64,000 bases of DNA from Deltaproteobacteria bacterium (GCA_016186945.1 JACPKR010000020.1:61031-125030); one strand, 5' to 3'; positions 33,586 to 43,521 are shown, counted from the stretch's first letter. Program-made: numbers and translations. Notes: generated by a model not told the origin, from the letters alone.

Positions 33586-35595
33586 ATGAATATTGCTTTT
33601 TCAAATTATATCAAGCCCTTGGCAGTCTCACTCCTCCTCTTGGTGAGCTGCGCCGAGGAGACGGCCCAGGAACCTAGAAAAAAGGGTTCCTTAGGCTATG
33701 ACTCAGACAGGGTGGAAAAGGAAAAGAAAGGGGAGGCCGAGAGTAAGACAGGAGCAGAAGGGAAGATCGGGGAAAACGTCACTTTCTCAAGCATCGAAGA
33801 GATAGAGAAAACATGTAACCAGTCCGCTGACAAATACTTCAACGAATTGCCTAAAGAGGAAAAAGAAAAACTCGCCCTTCCCGAAGATAAAGCGAAACAA
33901 ATGCTCGCCAACATCTGTAAGGAAACACTCAAGAAAAAGTATCTTGAGGATGAAAAGGACATCGACGAGGCGAGGAAAATTCCCATCCCTCCTCAAGGAG
34001 TGCTCGGTATTGCGGAGGCATCTGTTGACGAAGTCCCAACAGATGTGGGAGGTGATGTCTTTGCTTCTGCCTTAAAGCAAGGTTTCATCCCCTTCTTCGA
34101 AACAGTCATGAAGATGGACAAAAAATCTGCTGAAGCCGCCGCCGATTCTGCTGCACGAGCGTTTGGATTTCTCACGAAAGGACTGGGGATCGGTTTCGCC
34201 GTGTCAGCCAGTGCGGGATACTATGTTTCAGGAAGCCTCGCACTTACTGCGGAATTTGTTTATCACAGACCCCCCAAGTCCGCCGGTGAACTTGGATTCT
34301 ACTGTGCACCGGGTTTAAGCCTTGGTATCGGAACAGGTGCTTCTGTAGGAACCACTCGATCCATCATCAAAACGATTGGCTGTAGTAACACTCCCGACTA
34401 CGAAGGGGGATTTCTCACGATTTACATCCCTGTCCCCAAAATGGATCTGGCCTTCAGTATTGGGGTAGACCCAGCAAAATTTGTAGACTTTGTAAACTAT
34501 CTCTTCAAGGTCAACTGGGGGGATGTGACAACACCGGATAAAGTGAACGCGGAACTGGACGCGATCGACAAACTTATTGTGCAGAAAGTCAAAGACAGCC
34601 CCAATGTCTACGAGATTATCACGATTTTTACGTTTCTCTTGTTCATTGACGCAGCTCTTAGTGCTAGCAATTTCGTAAAACGAGATGCGGCTGCAGTCTC
34701 TCAGACCGGAGGGCGGACCGTTACAAAAGCTCAGACGATGGCAGCCCTGCTTTACAGTAAAATTCTCTCGCTGGAAGTTTTCAAGGACGCATTGACATGG
34801 CCTGCATTTAGAGATGTCATGCAAAATTTCCACGATAAGACTTTGCAACCCGCTGAGACATTTCCTTTCACCCGCACGCTCATAACAAAGTTCATCGAAT
34901 CGGGTGCAGGATTTTGCAATTCCATTTCTCTCGCTGATAATCTGACGACTTTAAGCACTGACGTTCTTACTATAAAATCTGGTATCGGATACTCCTACTA
35001 CGTCAACCCAAAGTTCAGCGGTTTCGACGGTAAGCGCGCTAAGCCTGAGGATAAGATCATCCTTTACCTCGACTCTTTAGTAGACTTGGCCAACCCCGAG
35101 AAATGGGAGAAAATGGCTAGAACATTTGATAGTAAAACCATAAAACCGGTCGACAAGGCACTGGTGGAACCCGCCCGGGAAGCCTACAATAAAGAAGTCG
35201 CCCCCGTTGTAGATGCTGCAGGGAAAGGGGTTGCAAGAAAATACGAAGAGACCGGCGCAAAAGATGTTGTGGACAAGGATCTAGCCCCGGCCGTAGGAAG
35301 CGCCGGCGAATATTTCCATGAGGGTGAATTCGGGGACGATGTTGAAAACACCTACGAAGCAGGAAAAACTGCAGCTCGGGCTACCTTTGGCCTCGCCGAT
35401 GGAACCGTGGGAGACTTTGTTGCCGACAAAACCGGCTTTAAGGAAATTGGTCCTCTGAACTTCATCGCTAAGATGACAAACATGGTAAACCCCATCTATC
35501 TCTTCGAAGAATGCCTCAAACCTACAGGGGAACACATGGCCGAAATAGGGAAATCGGTTTACAGACTTTTTGCGGAGCCGCCTCCTTCACAATGA
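33586..35595 (+). CDS. Large predicted lipoprotein, unknown function, coupled to mevalonate genes
   Basis: A 669-aa protein with signal and lipobox (AVSLLLLVSC). A charged low-complexity, coiled-coil-like stretch (EKEKKGEAESKTGAEGKIGE) follows. Around residues 170-260 there is a Gly/Ala-rich, possibly membrane-active region (FLTKGLGIGFAVSASAGYYV, SLGIGTGASVG). The C-terminal third has repeated amphipathic segments (AREAYNKEVAPVVDAAGKGV, KDLAPAVGSAGEYFHEGEF). I do not recognise a family. The TGA overlaps the ATG of the GHMP kinase (ATGA), so it is translated with the isoprenoid genes although no functional link is evident. Start ATG 33586 follows repeat A8. Confidence 0.65.
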   Translation: MNIAFSNYIKPLAVSLLLLVSCAEETAQEPRKKGSLGYDSDRVEKEKKGEAESKTGAEGKIGENVTFSSIEEIEKTCNQSADKYFNELPKEEKEKLALPEDKAKQMLANICKETLKKKYLEDEKDIDEARKIPIPPQGVLGIAEASVDEVPTDVGGDVFASALKQGFIPFFETVMKMDKKSAEAAADSAARAFGFLTKGLGIGFAVSASAGYYVSGSLALTAEFVYHRPPKSAGELGFYCAPGLSLGIGTGASVGTTRSIIKTIGCSNTPDYEGGFLTIYIPVPKMDLAFSIGVDPAKFVDFVNYLFKVNWGDVTTPDKVNAELDAIDKLIVQKVKDSPNVYEIITIFTFLLFIDAALSASNFVKRDAAAVSQTGGRTVTKAQTMAALLYSKILSLEVFKDALTWPAFRDVMQNFHDKTLQPAETFPFTRTLITKFIESGAGFCNSISLADNLTTLSTDVLTIKSGIGYSYYVNPKFSGFDGKRAKPEDKIILYLDSLVDLANPEKWEKMARTFDSKTIKPVDKALVEPAREAYNKEVAPVVDAAGKGVARKYEETGAKDVVDKDLAPAVGSAGEYFHEGEFGDDVENTYEAGKTAARATFGLADGTVGDFVADKTGFKEIGPLNFIAKMTNMVNPIYLFEECLKPTGEHMAEIGKSVYRLFAEPPPSQ

Positions 35596-36596
35596 AAACA
35601 TTAACAATCCCTGGGAAAATCATGTTGTCTGGCGAGTATGCCGTCCTTTTTGGGGAAGACGCGCTCGCCTTTACCATAGACCGTACACTCCGATACACAA
35701 CGGAACGAAGCAAGGACGGGCGTTTCCATTTTACTACTGAATTGTGGCCCCACCCGCTCTCGCTATCTGAAGGAGACCTAACGACATCCTCGTCTGACGC
35801 CTTGCTTTTGATCGCCGCAAAGCAGGCTTTCCGTCGTTTCCCTTGCCGGCCCTTATCTGTCACGATCGAGTCGGAGATAGGTCAAACGTGGGGGGGAGGA
35901 ATTTCATCTGCTGTGGCGTTGGGAACGTTCCTGTCGTTCAAACTTCACAGCGACAAGCTTGGCTCTCTCACGAAAGATGCTCAATGGGAAGCTGCCAAAT
36001 TAGCGTTCGACCTGCAAAAAACTTTGCAAGGCTCTGCGTCCGGCTATGACATCCTCACTCAGTTAGTCGGTGGCTTGGTGCGCTACAAACCCAAGGGCTT
36101 CTGGCCTGGTACATGGGACTCACGCCAAGGCTTGGAGACTTCCTTTCACAGATTCATCCACATTTATGCGGGAGGAAAGGGGGCTCCCACCGGGTCTATC
36201 ATGAAAGAAACGCTTGCCTGGTTGGAAAAGGATCGTCTTAAGGATGATCTATGTGTAATTTCCAAAGACCTGACTGAATCCTTCGCACAGTTTTTTAAGA
36301 TTAACAGCACTGAAGCCTTAGAGAAACTTTTTCAAGCGAATCGTCGGCATACCGAGTTTTTCGCACCGTCTCCGCACGTGCCCAAAGCCCTTACGCAGGA
36401 ACTCGAAGAGATTCCGCATTGTCACAGGACGTTTACTTACAAAACAACAGGGTCGGGAGGAGAAGACGCTTTGCTTCTGATTGGGGAAACCGACAGCATC
36501 CAAGTTGCTGACAAGGTGCTCAGAAGTAAGGGCTGGTACAAACTTCCTCTGTCCTTTCGCAGCAAAGGGGTTGAACTTGAGAGCAGTGATGACTGA
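35592..36596 (+). CDS. GHMP kinase, probable (phospho)mevalonate kinase
   Basis: A 334-aa GHMP-family kinase. Motif 1 is PGKIMLSGEYAVLFGEDALA, motif 2 GGGISSAVALG (more usually GLGSS), and motif 3 TTGSGGEDALLLIG. LQGSASGYDILTQLVGGLVR and GGKGAPTGSIMKET resemble phosphomevalonate kinase more than mevalonate kinase. It is followed, with 8 nt overlap, by diphosphomevalonate decarboxylase, so it acts in the mevalonate route to isopentenyl diphosphate. Which phosphorylation step it does cannot be settled by eye. HMG-CoA enzymes are not in this window. Confidence 0.8.
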   Translation: MKTLTIPGKIMLSGEYAVLFGEDALAFTIDRTLRYTTERSKDGRFHFTTELWPHPLSLSEGDLTTSSSDALLLIAAKQAFRRFPCRPLSVTIESEIGQTWGGGISSAVALGTFLSFKLHSDKLGSLTKDAQWEAAKLAFDLQKTLQGSASGYDILTQLVGGLVRYKPKGFWPGTWDSRQGLETSFHRFIHIYAGGKGAPTGSIMKETLAWLEKDRLKDDLCVISKDLTESFAQFFKINSTEALEKLFQANRRHTEFFAPSPHVPKALTQELEEIPHCHRTFTYKTTGSGGEDALLLIGETDSIQVADKVLRSKGWYKLPLSFRSKGVELESSDD

Positions 36597-37593
36597 CACC
36601 TACATTGCAAAAGTACCTACGAACATTGCCTTCCTAAAATATTGGGGCAAGAGTAATGAAAGGGAACAGTGGCCCGCTAATGATTCGCTGTCGATGACCC
36701 TCGATCTTTACACCGAGACCTTGGTTCAAGTGTGGGAAGGGCCGGAGCATTGCTTTTCTTTCGCCGGGTTGGAACTTCCTCCAGACGCACCTTTTGCTCA
36801 AAAGCCACTCATGTATCTGGATTTTCTGGGTAAGAACTTAGGCTTTAAGGAGAAACTTTTTATTCGCTCGCACAACGACTTTCCCGCAAGTTGTGGAATC
36901 GCAAGCAGTGCGAGTGGGTTAGGTGCGCTCACTCTTTCTGCCTTAGCGTGTTGGACGAGGTCGGACAGTTTCGAAGCTCTTGAGGAGAAAGGCTACACTC
37001 GTGGTGCTATAGCGTCCCTGGCACGCTACGGTTCTGGTAGTGCTTGTCGCAGCTTCTGGGGAGGCTTCGTTCGCTGGTACAGAGGTGTATCTGTCGATCA
37101 ACAAACGGTTAGCCAAATTTTTCCTGCAACTCATTGGGCTTTACGGGATCGTATCGTTATCCTTTCTGCGGAAAGAAAATCCTTGAGTTCGACAGATGGG
37201 CACAAGCTCGCTTGGACAAGTCCCTTATTTGCCAAGCGGCTAGCAGTCTTGGAGGAGCGCGGCAAGAGAATTGAAGACGCCCTTGCGAGAAAAGATCTCT
37301 CCAGACTCGGTCCTCTTCTTGAAGAAGAAGCTTTGGAAATGCACGAAGTCATGAAGCAATCCCGTCCCCCGTGCGTATATTTGGGGGAGGACACCCATAG
37401 GTTCTTGGACACACTTCGTAAAGTAAGGCAGCAAGAGCACCTTGCTTGTTATTTCACCCTGGACGCTGGGCCTAATGTCCACCTGATTTACGAGGAAAAG
37501 GACAGTAGGAATGTAGACCCTCTGACGAAGGGTTTGCGGTACTTGGATGTGGGAGTGGGAGCAGGGCCTCAGCTATCATGCAAACAACGATAG
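36589..37593 (+). CDS. mvaD: Diphosphomevalonate decarboxylase
   Basis: A 334-aa enzyme converting mevalonate 5-diphosphate to isopentenyl diphosphate. Signatures: PTNIAFLKYWGKSNE, ANDSLSMTLD, SCGIASSASGLGALTLSALA, RYGSGSACRSFWGGFVRW, and the catalytic-Asp region FTLDAGPNVHLIYE. Length is normal for the family. ATG 36589 overlaps the GHMP kinase end by 8 nt; the 36481 start in the ORF track lies inside the kinase gene. It converges with the SNF2 helicase gene, overlapping it by 18 bp. Confidence 0.94.
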   Translation: MTDTYIAKVPTNIAFLKYWGKSNEREQWPANDSLSMTLDLYTETLVQVWEGPEHCFSFAGLELPPDAPFAQKPLMYLDFLGKNLGFKEKLFIRSHNDFPASCGIASSASGLGALTLSALACWTRSDSFEALEEKGYTRGAIASLARYGSGSACRSFWGGFVRWYRGVSVDQQTVSQIFPATHWALRDRIVILSAERKSLSSTDGHKLAWTSPLFAKRLAVLEERGKRIEDALARKDLSRLGPLLEEEALEMHEVMKQSRPPCVYLGEDTHRFLDTLRKVRQQEHLACYFTLDAGPNVHLIYEEKDSRNVDPLTKGLRYLDVGVGAGPQLSCKQR

Positions 37594-40512
37594 AAGGTCT
37601 TCCTTTGTAATCTGTAGTGCCTTAGCTCCCGAACTTACGACTGCTTCAGCAAGGGCTTTCTTTTTCTCCTGCAGAAGGAGAATCTTTTCCTCCACCGTAT
37701 CCTTGGCCACCAAACGGTAGACCATAACTGGCTTTGTTTGTCCTATCCGGTGTGCGCGATCGGCCGCTTGTGCTTCAACCGATGGGTTCCACCAGGGATC
37801 TACGATAAATACATGGTCGGCAGCGGTGAGGTTTAACCCGGTTCCTGCGGCTTTCAGTGACAAGAGAAGGACTTGATGGTCGTTCTGGTTTTGAAATTGG
37901 TCAACGATTGCCTTTCTGTTTTTTGTCGAACCATCAATACGGTCAAACGAGATTCCTTCCTTTGCGAGAGCGTTTCCAATCAGATCGAGGAAACCAGTCC
38001 ACTGAGAAAACACGAGAGCTTTGTTTCCTTCATCAACGCATTCCCTAAGACAAGAGAACAGCCGCTCAACTTTTGAGGATGTTTCTGCGACCTGTCCGGG
38101 CACAAGGCCTCTGTGGCAAGAAGCCTGGCGCAGTCTCAAAAGTAATTCCAGCACCTGCAGCATATCTTTACCCTGGTTGAGCTTCTGTAAAACCTCGGAG
38201 CGTGTAGCGGCAAGCAGGCTCTCGTAGACATTTCGCTCATCCTCATCCAACTCGCAATAAAGGATGGTATCGGTACGCATGGGAAGCTCCGCTGCCACCT
38301 TGGATTTTAACCTACGCAGAATGAAAGGTTTCAATCGTTTTTGAAGCCTTGCGGCGATGTCTCCGTCACCTTGGGACATAGGGCGAACGTAGTGGTTGAT
38401 GAATTCTCTCTTGCTTCCCAGAAGTCCGCGGTTCAGGTAGTGGAACTGGCTCCATAAGTCTTCCAGTCGATTTTCCAAGGGAGTACCTGAGAGGGTAATG
38501 CGAGACCTTGCTTTTAAGGCATAGGCTGCATGGGCGACTTGAGATTCCGGGTTCTTGATGTTCTGCGCTTCATCGAGAATGGCAAGATCCCAGAACCTGG
38601 ATAACAACACCTCGTCCATGCGGAGAAGCGAATAGGTAGTCACCACAACGTCTGCGTCGTTGTCGATCGTACGTTTAGGACCGTGATACACGCAAACTTT
38701 CAAGCTCGGGCGAAAACGGTTGATTTCCCTTTCCCAGTTGAAGATTACGCTTGTAGGTGCAACAACAAGCGACGGTTTTGCGAGCACACAGATGGCCTGC
38801 AAGGTTTTTCCAAGCCCCATATCATCAGCAAGCAGGGCCCCCAGGCCCCATTTTTTCATGAAGGTGAGCCATGAGACGCCTTCCAGCTGATATTTGCGCA
38901 GGCTTGTTTGCAGATCACTTGGGATTTCAACCTGCGGAATGCCCGAAAAATCCTCTAGCGATTCTTGCAGCTCGATCAATGCTTGGGGCACATCTTTTTC
39001 AACACCTTCGCACAACGTCAGGAGGTCTCTGGCCATGCAGTAGTGAAGCTCCCCAGTTTCGCTCTTTGCCGACAGAAGATCATGGAGCGTGTCTCCATAC
39101 CGGTTGAGCCAGTCTGTAGGAAGGGCTGACCAGCCCCCGTCAAGTAAGGGAACAAGTTGTTCACCATTTTTCCAAGCTTCCAGTACGCGTAGCGAATCGA
39201 CTTTACCACCCTGACTTGTATGGAAATGCATGTCGAAACGAATTTGGTCGCCCACAGTCGAAACGTTCAATTTAGCATCGAGAGGGGTATGCAAAGAAAA
39301 TTTCGCAACTCCATTTCCGCACAAATCCACGTGTGCATTGAAAAGTTTCTGCATAAAGAAGAACGCCTCTGTGCCCGAAAAAGCCTTCGTTTCTCCAACA
39401 GACAGGGTGTGCTCGGATTGCAACAAGGTTTGCAGTCTTTTTTCTTCCTTTTCGTCGCGAATAGGGATTTGATCACCTAGTATTTCCATTTCTCCGCTTA
39501 TTATTTTTGCAACAACCGGATCCCCGTACACGATGAGAGGTATGACCTGCAGTCTAGCTCCATCAGCCTTTGTTTCAACTAATAGCCGGGGGGGAACTTT
39601 GATCTGCTGAGGAAGTTTACGGGACTGAATTTCAATCCCCAGCTTTTGCTCGAGTTGAGGGAGGAGTCGTGACACAAGTTCGGGTATTTCTCTCAACCCA
39701 AAGCGATGACCCTCGGCCAACATCTTAATTTCCTCGGGGCTTAACTTCCCATGACCGAAGGGTCTTAACGAGCCGTCTTTCATGAGGGCTGCGCCGTTGC
39801 GAAACGTCTCATGAATGTTCGGGTCCTGCAAACCGAACAAACGGACACCCCCTGACACATCTTCCACGCGAGCGATGAATCCGGTCCTTAGTCCCTTGCA
39901 TAGGACGGGTTCACCATCGAGCGTAATATTCTGACAGACCTGCAATTCCTTTATCAGATTGGGCATGAGGGAAGGAGGGACGAGACCATTTTGAAAGCCT
40001 TTAAGGAGGATATCGACCGCAAGATCTTCTTTTCCCGGCACAACCTTAGGGCCGGGCACTCTTCCCGAAGCAAGCGACGTAATAGAAGTGGATAAACGAA
40101 ACGATTTTCCGTCTTCATCAATGATCATTCGTTCAAAATACAAAAAGCCTGTTTTTCGCGTGAAACGATAACTGATCTTTGGGACTGGCTTGGCTTTTAT
40201 CGACGAAATTTGATCGACGCCGGTTTTCTTCAATTCAATTGCTACGGCCAGGACATGCAGACACGGGTCGTCTTTACCGTTGCAATCGCAGTTCCAATCT
40301 TCGTCACTCAGCCATAATGAAACCTTGTGACTCAGCGCTTTCCCCGATTCCGACACACGAAACGAGACAGCATCGTTCTCATGCTTTTCTGAAAAAAACT
40401 CAGAGCGTCGATTCAGTTCCACTGCTTGCGACCAATGCTTGGAAGAACATGCCGATCGCACTGTGGTCAGGAACTTATTAAGTTCGCCTTTTTTCGCAGT
40501 GGTCTCCCGCAT
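37576..40512 (-). CDS. SNF2-family helicase with SWIM zinc finger
   Basis: A 978-aa protein. A SWIM-type zinc motif CDCNGKDDPCLHV lies near residue 76. A middle unclassified region follows, then the SNF2 ATPase: LLADDMGLGKTLQAICV (about 561), motif II DEAQNIKN, LSGTPLENRLEDLWSQF, and the C-lobe SLKAAGTGLNLTAADHVF, DPWWNPSVEAQAADRAHRIGQ. Bacterial RapA-like or SWI/SNF-type proteins of this build remodel protein-DNA complexes; the exact role is unknown. Start ATG 40512 has GGAAAGG at 10 nt; the upstream ATG 40575 in the ORF track lacks a visible ribosome site but cannot be excluded. Confidence 0.9.
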   Translation of the reverse strand: MRETTAKKGELNKFLTTVRSACSSKHWSQAVELNRRSEFFSEKHENDAVSFRVSESGKALSHKVSLWLSDEDWNCDCNGKDDPCLHVLAVAIELKKTGVDQISSIKAKPVPKISYRFTRKTGFLYFERMIIDEDGKSFRLSTSITSLASGRVPGPKVVPGKEDLAVDILLKGFQNGLVPPSLMPNLIKELQVCQNITLDGEPVLCKGLRTGFIARVEDVSGGVRLFGLQDPNIHETFRNGAALMKDGSLRPFGHGKLSPEEIKMLAEGHRFGLREIPELVSRLLPQLEQKLGIEIQSRKLPQQIKVPPRLLVETKADGARLQVIPLIVYGDPVVAKIISGEMEILGDQIPIRDEKEEKRLQTLLQSEHTLSVGETKAFSGTEAFFFMQKLFNAHVDLCGNGVAKFSLHTPLDAKLNVSTVGDQIRFDMHFHTSQGGKVDSLRVLEAWKNGEQLVPLLDGGWSALPTDWLNRYGDTLHDLLSAKSETGELHYCMARDLLTLCEGVEKDVPQALIELQESLEDFSGIPQVEIPSDLQTSLRKYQLEGVSWLTFMKKWGLGALLADDMGLGKTLQAICVLAKPSLVVAPTSVIFNWEREINRFRPSLKVCVYHGPKRTIDNDADVVVTTYSLLRMDEVLLSRFWDLAILDEAQNIKNPESQVAHAAYALKARSRITLSGTPLENRLEDLWSQFHYLNRGLLGSKREFINHYVRPMSQGDGDIAARLQKRLKPFILRRLKSKVAAELPMRTDTILYCELDEDERNVYESLLAATRSEVLQKLNQGKDMLQVLELLLRLRQASCHRGLVPGQVAETSSKVERLFSCLRECVDEGNKALVFSQWTGFLDLIGNALAKEGISFDRIDGSTKNRKAIVDQFQNQNDHQVLLLSLKAAGTGLNLTAADHVFIVDPWWNPSVEAQAADRAHRIGQTKPVMVYRLVAKDTVEEKILLLQEKKKALAEAVVSSGAKALQITKEDLLSLFA

Positions 40513-40590
40513 GTGTACAGAGCCTTTCCGAGTCTTGTCCTGTCTGTGAACGAGCAAAAAATCCCCAAATGTCATAACTCAAGTAGGCCC

Positions 40591-40681
40591 TTGTGGCAAG
40601 GATGTGGTTTGGAGGAAACTGCGCAGCTTGTGGCAAGGAGGTGGTTTGGAGGAAACTCCGCAGCTGGTTCCTCCAAGAAAT
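40591..40681. repeat. Family A repeat, copy A9 with a tandem left arm
   Basis: TTGTGGCAAGGATGTGGTTT...CTGCGCAGC followed directly by TTGTGGCAAGGAGGTGG...CTGGTTCCTCCAAGAAATC. The second unit has an A to C change in the hairpin (ACTCCGCAGC). It lies between two co-directional minus-strand genes. Confidence 0.88.
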
Positions 40682-42066
40682 CAAAGTCGAATCACATATC
40701 TTCGTTTCCAGAGTTGCTCAGCTCGATAGTGAAGGTCACGGAAAGAAAGATCCAGAGGGCTTAGAAGAGCGTTGGAGTCTGGCGAAGTGTCTATCTTGAT
40801 GTTCTCGATCACGTTGCGAAGACCATCCCGTCCTCTCCATTCATGCAAGGTCATGATTAGGTACAGACTTTGGCGATAGGCCTCCTCAGCTTGAATATTC
40901 CCAAACTGATGAAAGGGAGTGTTAAGGACGGCAATAGAAAGAAAAGACTCTGCATTATGGGAAAAACTAAAGGGCTTACACTGTGGCTGACATTCTGAGA
41001 CGAATTGCGCGATCCCTTCTTCAAACCAACTGGGCAGGGGGCGAAAACCCGTCATTTGACCAAAGAGAGCGTGGATCAACTCATGTATAAGGACTGTTTT
41101 TAGATGCTGAAGATCTGGTGACGACTTGACGGGGACGTGAATCCGCCCATCGTAAAGCGCCTCCGCCCACTGAGGTGAGGTCGGGTTTAGTGTTCCGAAA
41201 TGATCGGGGGGATCAAGTAGAACCTCAATAGCCCGACGAGGTTCGCGGAAAGAGAAGTCGTCCATCAAATCATCTAGGGCCTTTTCTAAAAAACTCAGCG
41301 TTTTTTCTGCCACATCTCGGTAGCCGTCTTCAAAGGTGATTAGGAAAAGCCTTGTGTTGATGGTTTGTAGGCGATGGGCGCGCCTTGCCTTATTCCGCAA
41401 AGCCTGAACCCTTTGCGAGATCTGCTTGTCTCCCCGATACCGAAGCTTGCTAAGCACGTTCGCAGCTTCTGAGTACCTCCCTTTACTTTCGAGAACCTGG
41501 GAGTAAATCTCCCATACATTCGAGTCAAGTTCCTTCTGGTTTGTGATCAGCCACAGTATTTTCTCTTCTGCCGCATCGAGTTCGTTACGCACATGGTGGC
41601 AATACGCCAGCCCCGTAGCAGCCTCCTGAGAGGGACGGAAGGCCTCAGCACGCTTGAAAAGTTCGATCGCCTGTTCACAGAGGCCCGTTTTTAAATTCAG
41701 CCAACCCAACGCGATCAAGATCGGGTCAAGCTGATTTTGAAGCCATGAATATAAAATAGGGCTGTGTCCAGTCTCCTTAAGGGAGCTTTCCACAAGAGAT
41801 AGGCTGTGTCCGTAATCGCCTGCGACAAAGTAGGCTCGGACCTTCTGCACGATTGCTTTTTCTGCAACAGACATCTGATGGTCCTGGGAAGGGGACAAGG
41901 ATTCGGGTATAGGAGGACTTACAAGAGGAGGCTGAGGAGGGGGGGGAGTCAGCTCATTTGTGCTTTCTTCTCTCGGCTCAACGAGACTATAAATGTAGAC
42001 TGCGCCCAAGGTACCCAAGGTAAGAAGTGAGAGGATTAGGAAAGCGGTTTTTTTTTCGACCATCAA
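40681..42066 (-). CDS. Membrane-anchored TPR protein with peptidase MA-like domain
   Basis: A 461-aa protein: N-terminal anchor (FLILSLLTLGTLGAVYIYSL), a Pro-rich linker (PPPPQPPLVSPPIPE), TPR-like helices about 90-250, then a gluzincin-type peptidase domain with zinc motif LIHELIHALFGQ and the downstream Glu in WFEEGIAQFVSE. This HExxH...EGIAQ layout is typical of the peptidase MA family. The location is probably periplasmic. Substrate unknown. Stop lies at the edge of repeat A9. Confidence 0.78.
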   Translation of the reverse strand: MMVEKKTAFLILSLLTLGTLGAVYIYSLVEPREESTNELTPPPPQPPLVSPPIPESLSPSQDHQMSVAEKAIVQKVRAYFVAGDYGHSLSLVESSLKETGHSPILYSWLQNQLDPILIALGWLNLKTGLCEQAIELFKRAEAFRPSQEAATGLAYCHHVRNELDAAEEKILWLITNQKELDSNVWEIYSQVLESKGRYSEAANVLSKLRYRGDKQISQRVQALRNKARRAHRLQTINTRLFLITFEDGYRDVAEKTLSFLEKALDDLMDDFSFREPRRAIEVLLDPPDHFGTLNPTSPQWAEALYDGRIHVPVKSSPDLQHLKTVLIHELIHALFGQMTGFRPLPSWFEEGIAQFVSECQPQCKPFSFSHNAESFLSIAVLNTPFHQFGNIQAEEAYRQSLYLIMTLHEWRGRDGLRNVIENIKIDTSPDSNALLSPLDLSFRDLHYRAEQLWKRRYVIRL

Positions 42067-42176
42067 AGCCTCTCCTGCCTATCATTTTTGTTGCAAGGAC
42101 GGGTGTTTGAGGGAAAACTGTCCAGCCAATGCGTCCTCACCACTTCCTTGCCTCGAATTCCCAACGGATGAATATT

Positions 42177-42644
42177 ATGAACAGAGAAAACAAGCCTGGT
42201 GTGAGAACCATTACAACGAATCGCAAAGCCTTCCACGAGTACGAAATCCTTGAAAAGTGGGAAGCCGGTATCGCATTGCTCGGGACCGAGGTCAAGTCAA
42301 TCCGGGCAGGCAATATTACCCTCGGTGACGGTTGGGTGGATTTTTCCAAGGACCACGAAGCCATTCTCCGTCAAGTCAATATCAACCCATACTTATACGG
42401 TAATATACAGAACCATGAACCGCAAAGGCCCCGCCAACTGCTATTGAAGAAGAGCGAGATAAAGAAACTTAGCGAGTTTGTCACGCAACAAGGACTTACC
42501 GTGGTTCCCCTTCGGGTTTTCATCAAGGGCCAGAGGATCAAGATCGAAATCGGCCTCGCCCGCGGAAAAAAGCTTTACGACAAACGCGAAGCGAAAAAGG
42601 CCCAGGAAGCTGCGCGTGAGCTAGAGAGATCCCGACAGAAGTGA
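42177..42644 (+). CDS. smpB: SsrA-binding protein SmpB
   Basis: A 155-aa RNA-binding protein that brings tmRNA to stalled ribosomes. TTNRKAFHEYEILEKWEAGI, LLGTEVKSIRAGNITLGDGW, LRQVNINPYLYGN and GLARGKKLYDKREAKK are the core SmpB motifs. ATG 42177 has a GGA 8 nt upstream and gives the usual length; the in-frame ATG at 42168 is an alternative. The ssrA gene is not visible in the neighbouring gaps. A poorly conserved family A-like sequence (about 42091-42157) precedes it. Confidence 0.96.
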   Translation: MNRENKPGVRTITTNRKAFHEYEILEKWEAGIALLGTEVKSIRAGNITLGDGWVDFSKDHEAILRQVNINPYLYGNIQNHEPQRPRQLLLKKSEIKKLSEFVTQQGLTVVPLRVFIKGQRIKIEIGLARGKKLYDKREAKKAQEAARELERSRQK

Positions 42645-42656
42645 ACTCCCTGTGCG

Positions 42657-43367
42657 TTATAGTCTCCAACGCGCGCCAAACCTGACTTCAACAACATTTA
42701 GGACATAGCTATCAACACGAAATGTGGTCCCATCGGGTCGATCTGTGTCGCCGACGTTGAACGCGTACTGAGAAAACACTGCTCCTGCCAGGATATCGAA
42801 AGACGAGTCTGTAGGAACAATCATGTGGAAGCCTAACTGCCAAACAGTCCCAAGAAGGCTGTCTTCTTTGGTCAGAGCAACTCCCTGATCGTCCTCTCCT
42901 TCGAAGTTAGCGAGAGCCATACCGGCTCCCAAACGGACCACTGCGTGCAAATTTTCTGCAAGATTGTAACCGTAGCCGATCTTGGCAACGCTGCCAAACA
43001 GTACCCGCAGATCGCCGCGGGAGTCACCTATCTGGCCGGACATGAGGTCGAGGCCAACATCCATCCGGGTCCAGCTTCCCAGCGATTTGACGTAACCAGC
43101 CTCAGCGTTGATATCCCACGCCAACCTTGGCGAGCCGCCTCCCCCTGCATGACGACTTTGTCCAAAACCAAGTCCAAGACCTAAGTAGGGGTGACTCTTG
43201 ACCTTCTTATACTGAACATAGGCAGGGAGAACCGGCTCGTCAGGGTCATAAAGCTCGGGTGAAGAGGGGGGGGTGTAATCTTCTCCCTGGGCAAAAAGTA
43301 AGACGGGGAACATGAAGATAATAAGGGCTGCTAAAATCTTTTCTGACCTCATAAATGCTCTTTCCAT
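42657..43367 (-). CDS. Predicted outer-membrane beta-barrel protein
   Basis: A 236-aa protein. A signal peptide (ILAALIIFMFPVLLFAQG), an acidic Pro-rich linker (EDYTPPSSPELYDPDEPVLP), then about eight amphipathic strands (HPYLGLGLGFGQSRH, NLHAVVRLGAGMALANFEGE, FDILAGAVFSQYAFNVG) and a closing strand VVEVRFGARWRL. OmpW/OmpA-like small barrel, family not certain. ATG 43367 is chosen because GGGAGGAG lies 6 nt upstream; the ORF-track start at 43391 has none. Confidence 0.7.
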   Translation of the reverse strand: MERAFMRSEKILAALIIFMFPVLLFAQGEDYTPPSSPELYDPDEPVLPAYVQYKKVKSHPYLGLGLGFGQSRHAGGGGSPRLAWDINAEAGYVKSLGSWTRMDVGLDLMSGQIGDSRGDLRVLFGSVAKIGYGYNLAENLHAVVRLGAGMALANFEGEDDQGVALTKEDSLLGTVWQLGFHMIVPTDSSFDILAGAVFSQYAFNVGDTDRPDGTTFRVDSYVLNVVEVRFGARWRL

Positions 43368-43521
43368 TCCAAACTCCTCCCTTGCAAACAATCCGGATTC
43401 TAGATAAAAAAGACAACACGTCCGATAATCTTAAGGCGTATCGTAGTAACTGACTAGTCATCTCTGACGGCCGCATAGCGATGGGCAGAGAGCGACTAGA
43501 GTGCCCAAATGAGAGGCTTCC

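Noticed and set aside
42091-42157. Possible further family A copy before smpB
   Set aside because: Only loose similarity (TTGCAAGGACGGGTGTTTGA...CCACTTCCTTGCC); the core hairpin is not conserved, so I did not list it as a copy.
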